Origin: Rhipicephalus microplus
Lineage: Eukaryota; Arthropoda; Arachnida; Ixodida; Ixodidae
Assembly: GCF_043290135.1 (NCBI RefSeq)
Contig: NC_134705.1
Coordinates: forward strand, 40,042,771-40,106,770
Direction of reading: 5' to 3'
Length of the DNA: 64,000 bases
Within the stretch, counting starts at the first letter, position 1. The number at the start of each line of letters is the position of its first letter. Below the pieces are notes generated by a model. The model was not told the DNA's origin. It did not search any database and saw nothing but the letters and a program-made list of their open reading frames with translations. Below are positions 22,323-35,352 of the stretch, piece by piece. Position numbers and translations under genes: made by a program.

Positions 22323-22610
22323 GGATGGATGGATGGATGGATGGATGGATGGATGGATGGATGGATGGATGGATGGATGGATGGATGGATGGATGGATGG
22401 ATGGATGGATGGATGGATGGATGGATGGATGGATGGATGGATGGATGGATGGATGGATGGATGGACGGACGGACAGACGGATGGATGGATGGATGGATGG
22501 ATGGATGGATGGATGGATGGATGGATGGATGGATGGATGGATGGATGGATGGATGGATGGATGGATGGATGGATGTATGGACGGACGGACGGACGGACGG
22601 ACGGACGGAC
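22323..22610. repeat. GGAT/GGAC microsatellite, the 3' tail of a LINE
   Basis: About 285 bp of GGAT units, with GGAC variants at 22464-22480 and 22580-22610. On the minus strand it reads as an ATCC tail directly following the 3' end of the LINE at 22.6-27.1 kb. A second copy of that LINE ends in the same motif at 51118-51140, with only about five units. The long Met-Asp-Gly-Trp frames here are artefacts. Confidence 0.9.
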
Positions 22611-22679
22611 CCGTCTGTGCCTGTTAGATTGGGTGGTGGCTCAAGCCACTTAGCCATAAAGTTAAGTACTACCACTATG

Positions 22680-25600
22680 TGTTTAAAGATTGAATTTCTC
22701 TTGCGTCGTGATTATAGCCACCAAGCATTTAGCCTCCTCCTGTTTATATCTACCTGTTTAAAGTCTATTTTGCCTTCACTGTCAGTAAGCCCCAATGCTT
22801 TGAAACATTCCGCACCATTGTATTAGACTATAGGATGGAGTCCTTTCGAGAACATACCGTGTCTGTGCCTTCGTATTTAGCTTGGTCACCTCTTGGCCCG
22901 CAGTACTCCATTTCTGGCCTCGGACAGCAGGGAACTACACTGAGAATCATCGCAGATCTTTTCTTTTGCAATTTTTTGCTTGAAAGTTCGGCAGATTTCC
23001 AGTGATCATTTCATAAGTATTTCAATCTTCCACATGTCTCTCTGTTTCCTTCATCTTCTTCTTAACCGATGTTTCCTTTTGGCTTGGTATTCTGCTGTTG
23101 TGTGAATACTTGCTCGACAATTTCCGAGTTCGCTTCGTCCATTTAGCATCAACCTTATCCACGTAGAAGTAGCTGAAAACTTTCCTATCCCAACGCTGCT
23201 CTCTCATTTTTCTCAATCGCTCCTCAAATTCTATCTTGCTGCTAGCTTCCCTGCACTCAAACGATGTCCATCCCATGTCACCCTGTACCCCACAATATGG
23301 GGTATTCCCGTATGCTCCCAAAGAAGTCTACGTATGCCACGTTCTTTCATTTCCAATCTTGCTTGAACCTCTGATTTTATGCAGAAGATCGCAATGCTGA
23401 ACTTCAAACCCTGGACCATGACACCTTCCCAAATCCCTCTCACAACGTCATACCTATTGCAGTTCCACAGTGCCCTATTTTTTCATTACAGTTGCAGTCA
23501 TGTTGCCGTTTGTCATTACGCATCTTTCATGCTCCCTGAGGTACTCATCCCCGTTATTTATCCATACGCGCAAATGTTTCTATTTATCCACTATTTCTAG
23601 CGTTACTTCCTGCATCTTATGCTTACTTGCTTCGTTATCATTAAAAGCCATTATTGCCAATTTTTCCCTGCTGAATTTGGTGTTTAGCCTGTCTTCCTCA
23701 TTACCACAGATGTCTATCAATATTTGCAGATTTTCCTTGTTGTTGGCTAATAATGCTATATGATCTGCATACATCAATGCTAGTAATTACTGTTCAATTT
23801 GTTTTCCTTGCTGAGCAAAAGAGAGGCTGTAGCTGAGACGACTCCCGGCTATTTTGGCTTCTAGTGCCTGTTGATACAGCATAAATTACAAAAGTGACAA
23901 GGGACATCCCTGTCAAAGCCCACTTTGTATCTCTTTAGGTTTAGATACCTGTTCTTCCAGTTTATAACTACCTTGTTACTTTTATAGATATCATTTACAA
24001 GATTAGTTATTCTATCTTCCACATCAAGTGTGTCCAGTATTCCCCACAAATCTTCTTGATTCACATTGTCGTAAACTATAGAAATCTATAAACGACAGCC
24101 ACAGGGGCCTGTGTTCTTTTTCCCCTATTTTAATACACTGTTTCCACGAAAGCAGATAGTTCTCCAACCTACTCCGTTCAAGGAACCCATTTTGTATATC
24201 TCCCAACACCCTTTTATTCTCCACCCATTACTGTATCTTTCCTTTACTATCTGCATCATCCGCCTGTAAACTACCGATAACACTGCTATAGGATGGTAGT
24301 TGTTTATATCAGCTTTGTCCCCCTTTCCTATAGATATCATGCTCATCCTACTTAACTGCTTAGTTTCCTCCCCTTAGGTGCTTCACCATCCATTATTGCT
24401 TTGCTTGCTGCCTCTCCTAATGTTTGCTTAGAGTTTGGTCCTAGTTTCTTTATTAGCATAATTGGGATGCCATCTGGGCCTGTTGATGTGCTATTAGGAA
24501 CCCTTTTTCTGCCATTTCCCACTCTCGTTGACCCGGTGCAGCCACTCCACTAATTGGTTCATCCGAATCTGGTACAGTGCATGCAGCGCTTTCTTGGTGT
24601 GTACATTTTTCTGTCACCATCGTTTTTATATATTTCATTGCCTCATCCCCTCCTAGCCTTACCCTTTAACTGTAGTTATAAACCTCTGCTCCATGCTTTT
24701 CTTATTATACAGAGAATTGGCATGGTTCGAGAATTTGCAGCTGCCTTCTATCTTTTTTGTTTACTTCCGCCAACCATAGGCCCCCTTTCTTTTAATCTTT
24801 TTACTGATAAGATCAGACGCTTCCCTTCTGTAGCTCAAAAATTTATCTCATCTTTTACATCGTCTTCATCTTCCGGTTCACCCCTTTGTTTAGCATACGT
24901 GTGTTTCCTGGAGGCTTCCTGACGTCTGCCTTTGGCTCTCTTAACTTCCTCATCCCACCAGCTTTGGGTTTGTGTCTCCTTTTCTCGGTTGATCTGACTC
25001 GTACCTTACCAAGCGCTTACTCAAACAATCAAGTTAGATTTGTATACGTCCACTCTGTTTTAGTATCCTCGGCAAATGTTTTCTCAATCTCTTTAGTTGT
25101 TATTTCTATTTGAATTTCTGTATAAATATTACCGTGTGGTTGCTCATAATGCCTCCTTACCACTTTCACCGCTCTTCCAAAACTTAGCTTGATACGTTTG
25201 TGATCACTACCCAGACTTCTGGAGCCACATTCATCCATATGCATTCCCCTGAGCCTATCATACATCCTGTGTGACATCAGTGCGTAATCTATCGTCGACT
25301 GCAGCCTTCCTTCCTCCCATGTTATTTGCCCTTCACACTTCTCGGTACTGTTGCAAATGATCAAATCATGCCTTTCACAGATATCCATGATCATTTTGCC
25401 TGTTGGGACGGTATACCCATTTATATCTTATATGTGTGCATTCATATCTCCTAGTATATTTATCTCACACTTTCCTCCTAATTTCTCAATTTCCTTTGAT
25501 ATACACTGTACCATTGCCTGGTTTTCTTTTGGCCTTTGCTCCCGTTCACAAATACACCGAAACAAGGAGTGTTGTTTGCCCTGCCACTTTACCTTTTGGC

Positions 25601-25950
25601 TTAAAATGTTTCTTGCACTCCTGCTTGACCCTTTGACAGTCCGTAATTTTATGAATTAATGCCGCAATACCACCCCCCTTTTTGCTGCTTTCTGTGGTAA
25701 TACAATATTCCCACGCATAGACCGGATTATTAGGAGGTTCTTCCTTGTACCTAAGATCTATTTCTACAAAACGGTATACCATCGGCCTCTCTTCCCTTGG
25801 CTGTTCTTCTATCTCTTCCCACTTCAGCCTGTTCCTGCCACCCTGCATGTTAATATACCCTACGTCTGAAATGCCGCAACCCTCCTGTCTACATTGATTT
25901 TCCCCCGGAGTCTACGTGTCTTAGATATTGGTGCAACTTAGGAAACGCAT
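22680..25950 (-). pseudogene. LINE ORF2: endonuclease and reverse transcriptase, heavily decayed
   Basis: Fragments in order on the minus strand: MQGGRNRLKWEEIEEQ at the endonuclease start; STIDYALMSHRMYDRL and LGSDHKRIKLSFGRA of the endonuclease C-terminal part; KGDKADINNYHPIAV of the RT; and the catalytic box as MYADHIALLANN, where the second Asp is replaced by His. The C-terminal piece GVQGDMGWTSFECREASSKI lies near 23250. At least eight frame changes separate them. A Cys-rich C-terminal motif visible in the other copy is lost here by a small deletion near 22880. Confidence 0.8.
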
Positions 25951-25954
25951 CTGT

Positions 25955-27029
25955 CTATACCACCTGCGAAGTAGTCCATCTAGTGGTTTTCCTCGTTACT
26001 AGCTGTCTTGCACCCCGAAGGGCCCTTGTTCCCCCAAAAAATTCTACTGCGCGTCCTACTATTCGCCAACCCTCCTCCTGACCTAGCCTGCTATTGAAGT
26101 GAATTGTGTCTCGTTGAAAACCACCCCACTTATGCACCTCTCTGTTTATCTCCTCTTGCTCAAAGTTTTTCTCTCTACTCATCTGCCGTATCTCTTTGTT
26201 TGCGTCGACAACAGCTCTTTGCAGGTTGCCGTCACGCACCGGTACCTCCGGTATCGTGCATATCCCTACCTGTACCTGAGGGGAAATGGCCCACATGTCA
26301 GCGACCCTTCTTGCCATTGTGATCGCTAGTCCTTCCGAATCTTCATTTAAGACATCGTTCAAACCACCCGCAATTGTCACGAGGTTTCGTTCATTAGTCT
26401 TAACTGTAGGTTTTGTGCTCGCTGGCCTCGTGACTGCTTCTATATTACGTTCTGGGAACGTCCGTACTGAAACCTTTCAGTCACCTCTTATCCTCTCTTT
26501 GATTGCTTCTGCACATCGATTTGAATTCGAGTCCCTGGCAATTGTCACGTGCTGTGACTATTCAGCTAGAGTGTCCCACACCTGTAGTTTACTTGCACCT
26601 GTGATGCCGGCTGCTTTGTCCCCTCTTACCTCCCTCACTACTTCGCTGAAGCTGGGTCTTTTGACCATTGAAGCGCCTGAACCCGTTTTTTCCGAACCAC
26701 TTTTCTCTTCATTTTCTGCCTTTCTGCGTCCCGGTGCCCTACGATTCGCTACATGGGTCGCTCCTCTGTTTACCTTCGCTAGTGCCTCCTCGGCTGACCT
26801 AAGCCTTCTTTCCATAGCCCTCGTTTTTTCTTGCTTAGTCGCCAGTGCAGTCTCCAGCTCGGCTAATCTCATCACCACTTCCCTCTGGGCAACCATCATT
26901 TTCCGCTTTTTTTTTCTTTGACCTCACATTGCCTACACTTGGTGTTAGCCTCTCCTGCATTCGCGTCCGCACTAGCGTCCATTTTCTAACCCACCCTGCA
27001 TTCTGAACATTTTACAATTCTTTAACCAT
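25955..27029 (-). pseudogene. LINE ORF1: zinc-binding, coiled coil and SGNH esterase-like domains
   Basis: The start ATG at 27029 is followed within five codons by a stop (MVKEL then TAA), while the 57.66-kb fragment is open there, so this copy is broken at its start. Next comes a predicted coiled coil (RLAELETALATKQEKTRAMERRL, about 26800-26870). After a further break, the esterase part at 25955-26380 keeps GGLND (block III) and DTIHF near the C-terminus (block V). The GDS block that should lie at about 26520-26550 is decayed. ORF1 proteins of this kind bind element RNA; the role of the esterase fold in retrotransposition is unsettled. Confidence 0.7.
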
Positions 27030-27065
27030 GTTTTTTACACCAATTGTCCTTATGAATAGTCCCAG

Positions 27066-30000
27066 TCGATAATTACGCAAAAAGCTTACGACGAACAATG
27101 TTCTTGCTAAAAAGTCTAAGCTCTATGACAAAAATTTCAACGTTCGGTGTAAGTTCACTTCCACCACGGGGTTGCAGGAGGAAAGACACACACAAACAAA
27201 CAAGAAATACCTGGTGGCTCACCCACCAACAAGCCGTACAACGTAACAAGTGCTACAAAGGTTTACACTGCTGCTTTAATAACTTTAAAAGCGAGCTCCA
27301 AACATGCAAAAACACTTATCTGCGCAGTCGATCGGGAACCCTAGAAAAACACGTTCATCCACCGCGCCAGTCCGAACTGAGACAACAGTGGACCAAGGAA
27401 CATCTGGTGTCACAAATGTGCAAACGCCATCCAACCCTTCCCCCCCCCCCTAGAAAGTGCCAATGGAGGCATCCACGATTGCCTTGATATATATACTGGC
27501 GTGGGGCGGCTCATTCTATGCTGAATTCTAATGGCAGAGCCGGATCAGCCGATGGACTACGTTAGCAAAGCCTAGAGTGACTCTGGCGTAGAGGAACACG
27601 GTTGGATCACAATCCGCGATTGCGATTGGAACACAATACGCGCTGCCGGAGCAAGAATGGGGAGCTAGGTGAAATTGGAAGTCCTTGAGTTGCCCAGCAT
27701 ACTTGCGTGCAGTTATTCCATTCCGCTAATAATCCCACTGTCCAATTCTAATTAATTACCGCTCATGTGTCTGTTTCAGTGTCGCTGTCGCTACCCGATG
27801 AACCACTCGTGCAGGAATGAACTCAGAGCTGTTGGTATCGAGCAGGATGATTTGCCCTAGCATATACCATCACTGCTAAAACATGCGACAGTGGCGCCAC
27901 CCCCAGCCGGGCGAACGAATTAAAGGAAACACGTCACGCCGAGTTCTGGTCCACTCCACCCATTTCAGCTGAGCAACTTTTTGTGCTCCATGGAGTCACT
28001 CCACTCCCACTGTAAATTCACTCCGACTTTCTCATTGGAACACTCGACTCCCGCCCTCATTGGAACACACTTGCTCTAAAAGGAGCAGAAATATTAGCTG
28101 AGACTCGGTCATTGAAATTCAACAGAGGCCAAGGACCACTAGTTTCGATTTCGATGATCTCAAGTGCAGAGGCTGCTCAGACTCAGAAAAGGTTGGTTAA
28201 TTCAAATTTCTTCGAAGTTCAGTGACGCCTTCTTTGTGGCCAGCGTGGATGATTGAATCCAATGTGTGTATGACGCATTGAGAAAAATGACTTCACCATG
28301 TGGCACAGAGTCACAAGCCAACACCTGTAACAAGCAACTTTAAGACACTATAACTTCGCTGAGGTCCGGTAAGCTGAACAAATAATGCTAGGTATATTAA
28401 CATATCAAATATAATCTCTTTTGAGGTTGAAGGCATTATGTGAAACACAAATTTTGAGGTATACATTACTACTATCAGTTTCTGTAACAAGGACATATTG
28501 ATTGAAGTTTGTGATTGCGTAGTAACGGCAAAAGTAACTTCACGGGGCGGAAACTGCACATACCTCCCATATATGTCCTCACGGCAAATGACCGTGCCGC
28601 TTCTACCACTGGCAATGGCTGGGCGTCCTACAAGAAATAAATCACAAACAAAAAATTTCTATCTTGACGTCCCTGATGAGATTCTAAATAAATGGAACGA
28701 TGAAAACTTTGAGAGGTGGAGGGTTGCCGCAGATGCCCTCCTTTCCCACTTCGCATACGAGCGGAATGCGCTCGTGCTTTTTTCAGGTCCGCTAGCCGCT
28801 TAGGCAATGCGGCCACAGAACTTTGTTAATCTTTTAAAGACGGTAGTATTCCTTGGGGACCTTCAACGCAAAAATTTTGGTCTGTCTTTCGGTACATTTG
28901 TCTGTTTGTCCACTCTTAACGTCACCGGATACTTGAAATAGCCGACCCCATCCGTAGCGCCCACCAATGTTGCTCAATTGAGAGCAATTATCTCGCATGT
29001 CTGGCGCACCATGACAACACGTATATACTCTGCGTGTGCGCCTTTTACTAGAAAAGGCATACATAAGTAATTTTAAGGACCACAGCGCTTATGAGGCTGC
29101 ACTGACTATGCAACGCTTGCACAAAAAGGCGAGTGTTTTCAACGCTTTGCTAAGACGAGACGGTGGTGGCACCTACCCGTCACCTTGCGTTCTACACCTT
29201 ATCACCTCTGAGACGGGTGCGCACACCCGTCTCACAGCCACGCGCTTCGTTTTCCAATAAAACTGCCAGATGGCGCTCATGTCTCACGTGTGGCGTGACT
29301 TGATGCGTTCGTTTATCTCCGCTGCATGCTCAAGGCACTCTAACGCAGCGCCTCCAGAATACCATTCACCGATTTTCTTGCGCAGAACATCAAATAAATG
29401 TTTTGTTCACTCTCTCCCCAAGCAAGACTATCGTCTTTCGACGACATCTGCTGATTAACATGCAGCTACGGGGCCAATTTTTTTCTTAATTTTGTTCGTG
29501 TTTACTGAAGAGGCTAAGCTGAAGCTGGCTGATTTCTCGTGAAGACAAAACTTGATCGAAGCAAATGGAATGCCCTTTTTATTGCATGTTCTGTGTCGAA
29601 GAGAACATATACATACAAGCAGTGTAAAGGTGTCAATCTACAAACGCAGTTCTAGCTTACAAATGACATAAAAGCAAAGGGAGCATCCTTTGAACCCAAA
29701 ATATCAGAAACAATGCGAATACTATTCACAACCGCGAGTAGGACACGTTGTATTTGACTCAATCAGGTTTGTTATAACAGCACGCATAGTTTTCTTACAG
29801 TACTTGATTACCAAACAAGACTGAAGTTCAGACGCACGAAGAGGTTTGAAACGATCAGGAGTATTTCGCGAAAAAACGTCGCTGAAAACAGTGTTTCGTT
29901 AAGTTTACATGTTTTCGTGAGAGCAACAGCGTTACCTTCAGTTCATCACATGTATTTGAGTTACGTTGTTAGAATTAAGGATTCACAAAGTTATAACCAT

Positions 30001-31124
30001 GGCTACAAGAATTTTATAAGCAGGAAGCAGCCGATAGCTACTTGGCTTCATTTGAAGTACACGCAAAAGTAAAATAAACTAAATATATCTAGCAGAACCA
30101 ACTAAAATGAAGCTTTTCAGTAAACGCATTTCCCCGACAGGAGCTTGGCTGCCGTCTTTACCAAATAGTGAAGCGACACTGTACTTTTCTCAGTTCAATA
30201 AGGCTTGCCGAGAGCAGCGTTTACTCGTACGTACTCAAGCAAAGCCAATACCTGCCTAAATAGTGGGTCCGAATTCTTGTGCTCACCTGTTGCCCGTAGG
30301 AAACGCTGAACTAGTAATCGCCGGGTTAGTATACCACAGACCTGATGGAAACATATTTGCTTGTTCGGCGTAGCTCACTGCAGCTTTCCGTTCTCTTGCC
30401 GCCACAACTTGCTGTCTTTATCTTTCCCGTTAATGGCACGCCAACCGCGCAAAATAACTGAGCGCGATGAAACTTCTAATATCACTGAGAGGGCAGGGAG
30501 GAGTGAGAAGGAGTGGAGGCAAGAGCTACGTGAGATACTTATGAACGCAAATCAGTCGCCCTCCTGCGCTTCGCCTGATTCAAAATTGATGAAATAAGAA
30601 ATAAGAAAAGACATGTAAACAAAAGCGAAGCTCTTTACAGGGTTATAATTTTTTTTCAAAAAACTTCTGAAGGCCAATAAATGCTAACTTTCACATCAAC
30701 CTCACTCCGTTCAAGCAAATCTCAGGATTCCCGGCAGCCGCTACGAGCTTGCAAGTTCTTCGATATCTAAACTAGCGCCGAGTTTCCGGGGCCTGGTAAT
30801 AACGTTCGTTACTTTTTTTGGTAATGGTAACGCCTTACCTTCTTTTGTAACGTAGGGCAATAACACGTTCTTTTTTTGTTGGAGGAAGGGGTAATGTATT
30901 TAGTTACCTTTTTTCGGTATTGGGATGAACACTGCAATCAAGTATTCTATCACAGATCCACACCACTGCGTGTATCTGTAGAACACTTGCTTGCCGTCTC
31001 AAGGTCAGAAACGATTACGGAACAGTCTGAGCGGCAAATGCGTGAACCCGTGTAACGTTTAGCTCAGTTCATAGCTATCGAGAAACGGCAAGAACACACA
31101 CTAGTAATTTAAATTGGTCCATTT
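27066..31124. other. 4 kb without a recognisable gene
   Basis: Sequence right of the LINE may include its 5' UTR but has no partner to prove it. 28840-29450 has a denser, more GC-rich character, with a 10-bp perfect inverted repeat (gagacgggtg/cacccgtctc, about 29210-29233) and an aataaa at 29392. 30820-30900 is a GTAAC-rich low-complexity stretch. No protein family resemblance was found. Confidence 0.45.
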
Positions 31125-31361
31125 ATATGTGGTGTTTAACGTCCCAAAACCACCATATGATTAAGAGAGACGCCGTAGTGGAGGGCTCCCGAAATTTTGA
31201 CGACCACCTGGGGTTTTTTAACGTGCAGCCAAGTCGGAGCACACGAGCCTACAGCATTTCCGTCTCAATCGTTAATGCAGCCGCTGCAGCCGGGATTCGA
31301 ACCCGAGACCTGCGGGTCAGGAGCCGAGTACCTTATCTACTAAACCACCACAGCGGGGCTA
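31125..31361 (-). mobile_element. Ruka-like tRNA-derived SINE, near full length
   Basis: On the minus strand it runs from ccccgctgtggtggtttagt (A-box region) through ctcgggttcgaatcccgg (intact B-box) and ccggctgcagcggctgcatt to the end gggacgttaaacaccacata. One short insertion (gtcgtcaaaatttcggg) distinguishes it from the copy at 14.9 kb. Confidence 0.9.
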
Positions 31362-32944
31362 AATTAAATTGAGAGTTCTAGTAAAAGTTAATCGCCATAT
31401 AGATAAAGTGAATGCACAAAGTAAATGCTGTTAGAGGAACTTGTTCGGAGGTGCGCGGAGCGTTTCTTGGCAAGACCATTTCTTTAGGAAGGCTTGTTAA
31501 CGATTCGGCGCATGACGTGTGCGATGAAGGCAGCGTTGTCGGGCCCGTCCTGCGGCCCAGTGTTCGCCAGATCCTGGTGTTGACTACGTCTATCGACACA
31601 TTAACCACTTGCCCTTTATGCCATACTGGCCGCTGGTGTGAGTGAAATGTTTAATACTCATAAATGGCAGACGTGGCGCAATCAGGCGTTCTGCAATAGG
31701 GTTGAGAGCAGGCAGGTGAGGGGGCTTGGGTATCCGCGTGTAACGCTGATCGTAGGAACTTGTCACGTGCTGCCATGCCTATGAAGGGACGAGAACGAAA
31801 TAGACGTGGTCCCGAGGAGGCGAGCGTGTGGGTCATCAAAAAACCGACGCCTTGGGTGGCGGCGTGTCATTTAGTGACCATTGTTGGAATCACGGGAGAA
31901 GAGGCCTTCAGCGGTGAACGGAGAAGTATACTTACATTGGCAACACTGGTGTACACACCGGCTGCTGGAAAAGGTTCGAGCATGGAAAGCTTGCCGAGCT
32001 AGCTCCTAAAACTGCCATCGACAGCATTGACCCTATGAACGCAATGATTGTATGTTATGGTTTCAGGAAGAATCGAACACGAGCAGTCTGGTGGCATTCA
32101 AGTATTCGCAATGCCCACGCGCTATGTGGCACACCGTGCAATCCAGGAAGGCTGCGGGAGAATGATCAACCCGTGAACTCACATACGAAAAGATACGACG
32201 CATGGACGTAGGCCCCAGGCCGATTTCACCGGACGAACTCTTGATCATCGAACGAATGTACAACGGACAGGTGTACTTTCGCAAACGATAGGAACTGCCA
32301 CATGTTCGCTACATCATCTCTTGCCGCCGTGCTAAGGGTGCACCTGTTAGACCGTGTATCAACGACGCCTTGCGTAATCCTGTGCGTGCTACAGAAAACA
32401 GCTGTGAACTTGAATTGACGTATGAACTGGCCGACCCTGCTGACGGATTAGCTACAGTGGTGGGCCACTAGCAAGTTCCGCACTATCGTGGCTGCACGGC
32501 ACCTTATGTATAACGTAGCGATTGTTTGCAGACATATTACGCCGTCGTCGTTACTCTCGCTGTAAACACCATGAAGTGGCTTCTTCAATAGAACTCAAGC
32601 ATCGAAATTCCCATAAAGTAGCGCTTGTGTTAAAGCCATGATCAGACTCTAACAGCGCGCAATTCACTGCACTCAGATGTTACAGGTTCCATCAGCGCAA
32701 TCGCAACAACGATATCAGAATGAATACACGCGTACGCTTTCCGCAACGGCAGACTTGTGAAAATTCGTCTAACAACAACGTCCTCCGAACGGTACCAGTG
32801 AATTACAGAAGTTAGCAGAGAGGAGTGGACTGTAGTCGTAACTGCACATTTCATTGCTCTAACCATTTTGCTTCACTGGTCGAGCTCGAGCATGTTGGTG
32901 GCATACGGCGTTCCATAATATCAACTGCAATTGCACTATAAAAA
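31362..32944. other. Unassigned region
   Basis: Frames are under 100 codons with no family resemblance. Composition is more balanced at 31.4-32.3 kb than around it, so old coding remnants are possible but unsupported. Confidence 0.4.
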
Positions 32945-33250
32945 TATTTTCTGAAAAAAAATTTTCTGGCAGCTTTCTTGCCAAAAAATTTCTGTGAACC
33001 TATGTTTTCTGTTTCCAAGTTTTATGTGTTTGAACATTTTTTGTTCTTTTTTACAGAAGTTTTACAGAAATTTTCTGTAAACTTACGTTTTCTGTTAAGA
33101 AGTTCTTGTGTTTTAACATATTTTTTTCAATTTTTTACAGAAATTTTCTGCATAAACACATTTTTCAGTTCTGCCTTACAGAAAAAAGCTCTGTTTTCTG
33201 TTTTCCTACCTTCGGGTATTTTACAGCTTTTTTCTGTTGTACTGCACGTA
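32945..33250 (+). repeat. AT-rich repeats of ttacagaaattttctgtaaa type
   Basis: The near-palindromic motif ttacagaaattttctg occurs at 33064 and 33136 in good form, and degenerate copies lie at about 32955, 32988, 33045 and 33175-33235. Spacing is irregular. It could be an AT-rich satellite remnant or a self-complementary element. Confidence 0.55.
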
Positions 33251-35212
33251 AACTTGTGCTGAATAACAAGTTTGGGTCTTCAGTCACGTGAACCTTGTTC
33301 GCTTATTACCTTCGTGTGATTTAATTAGTGTTTTTTTTTGTTTTTTAGAAGTTTTACACACAAGTATTAGCTTGTGTATTGCCTTACAATAGCTTTCCAC
33401 AGTATTACGGAGTAATCTGTCACTCGTAGTAGCGGCATGCAGGAATGCTTTGGCTTAGCCATATCCAATGCCAAAAATTCGAAAACATTGCACATTCATA
33501 TTTCACATACATTAGAGATATTTGATATTTCTTGCTATTTTGTGTGCCAAGACCAGCATAAGTTGCAAGGCACATTACAGTAAATGTTTTCGGAACCAAT
33601 GACCATATGGAGCTTTTGAACGTGCACTGATCTCGTACAGTACACGGGCCTCCAAACGCTGCTGCAAAGAGAGAACCCACGACTTTAGGGTTAGTTTTCG
33701 AGTGCAGCAGTCGCTGGAATCCCGTGGCGGAAATTGTAAGATGCTTTGAACTACACGCCCGAAAAAAATGCTTCCAGCTTCCAGTAAATATTACAAAGAA
33801 AAGCGGCACGTTTCAGTGGATTCTCCTTTTCTATTAAAAAAACGAATGTTTATTCCAGCATAGCCAGCTTCGAAATTACGAAAACAGCGCACATCTTGTC
33901 AGTGTAGATTCACATTGGCTTTTGACATATATAGCACTGAAAAGCTTCTGGTGAAACATTTAAAGTTCGTAGTCTCGAAGAGCTTTGATTAGGTTGAACA
34001 CTTTTGGTGTGAGGCCATGCTGCTTTCCTGTCTTCTCCCCTTTGCTCCCTCTGTCTGGGTTGAGTGCTGCGATTGCCCTAAAAGCAAACGATAATAGTTT
34101 TTGTATTCATCATGCTGCTGCATGAATCAGTGAAACTTAACAGGGCACACTGAATAACGAGCACATCGGTAAACTGGTCAAAAAACCTTCCCATCTCTTT
34201 AAGTACCACTGTCTGGAATCAGGGATAAAAAAACACCCATTGTCTACATGGCGGTTAACCTTTAGACAATAACTGTGTAGCTCATACGTCAATTATTGCA
34301 GTGTAACGACTCTGAACGAAATAATGCTTTTTAGAAAACAAGTTTTTTATTTATATTTGGCAAACTATGGGCAGGTAGGCTACGTTAGAGCGGGATATTC
34401 CTAAGTCATTACAGTAATGTACAAGATAAACACAAAAACACGAAAAACTACGAATAAGAGAAAAATATATTCAAAGGCACTATGTACATATATACACTAT
34501 AGGGCTTATAACTCATCAGTGAGCCCAGTATATAAGGGCATAGTCCAGTTCGTATATGTTGATCACATCGTGTATTGAGTCCATACAGATAGTGGCAAGG
34601 TATAATAATAATTAAAGACAGTTAACTAAATCTGTGTCCATTAAAACATCACGGAGAGCGCTCACTGCGCGCCTTTAATTATCGGAATGTGGCCACGGTG
34701 CAAGTACTTTTCTAATCGTGAACGGTCGTCGGTCGAATCGTTTACATCGATCACTCAGTTCAGCGCGTTGTTCATTATACAAGGTGTCATAGAACAATGC
34801 ACACAAACTCGCTAACACATATATACATAAAGAAAGCTCCTTACTTCATATTTCACAGGGCCGGAAAAAATATCCCTAACAACGTAATTCCGTATTATCG
34901 CAAGCATCAATAAGAAAATAAACATGTGGCTTTATTTTCATGCATTATTTTATTTTCTGAATAGATACGCGAGCCCAGTGGTCATTTGCATAATAAAAGT
35001 GTAAAAGAGGCAATTATTCTCAATCGGCACATGGGTGACGATCTTTACACATTCAAGATCCTATGTGCCCCTCTCGATCGCACATTCACTTCACCAGAAT
35101 ACCTATTTGGATTGGCCAAATCTGATTGTTGTTCAGATTTTGAACCTCCCCCAGTGCCTACTCTTGTCCTTCCGAAAAGTTGCTTGATCAGTGTTAGATA
35201 GGCGAATCTCCT
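33251..35212. other. Unassigned AT-rich region
   Basis: No gene or element recognised. Frames on the minus strand around 33420-33809 (129 codons) lack family features. Confidence 0.45.
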
Positions 35213-35352
35213 CGATTGATTGACAGGTGGGTTTTTACGTTCCAAAACCACCCTATCATTATGAGAGACGCCATAGTGGAGAACTCCGGAACTTTCGATC
35301 ATCTGGGGTTGTTTAACGTGCACCCAAATCTGAGCACACGGGCCTACAGGGT
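35213..35352 (-). mobile_element. Ruka-like SINE, tRNA head missing
   Basis: Minus-strand reading gives ctgtaggcccgtgtgctcag, then ggtgcacgttaaacaacccc, ccggagttctccactatgg, and the 3' end aacgtaaaaacccacctgtc. Only the 3' body is present, as for a 5'-truncated SINE insertion. Confidence 0.85.

Larger units (their letters stand above)
22611..27065 (-). mobile_element. Esterase-ORF1 LINE, old copy, near full length
   Basis: The minus-strand non-LTR retrotransposon has ORF1 (25955-27029) and a badly broken ORF2 (about 22680-25950), followed by the ATCC tail. Compared with the copy at 51.1-55.3 kb it is much more diverged and carries many frame changes. The 5' boundary is taken where similarity with the 57.63-kb fragment begins (cataaggacaattggtgt on the minus strand, near 27050-27065). 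An SGNH-type ORF1 followed by endonuclease and RT points to the CR1/L2-like group; the exact clade is not decided. Confidence 0.8.

Noticed and set aside
22271..22826. Long frames of repeated Met-Asp-Gly-Trp or Ile-His-Pro-Ser
   Set aside because: They are translations of the GGAT microsatellite in all frames and both strands.
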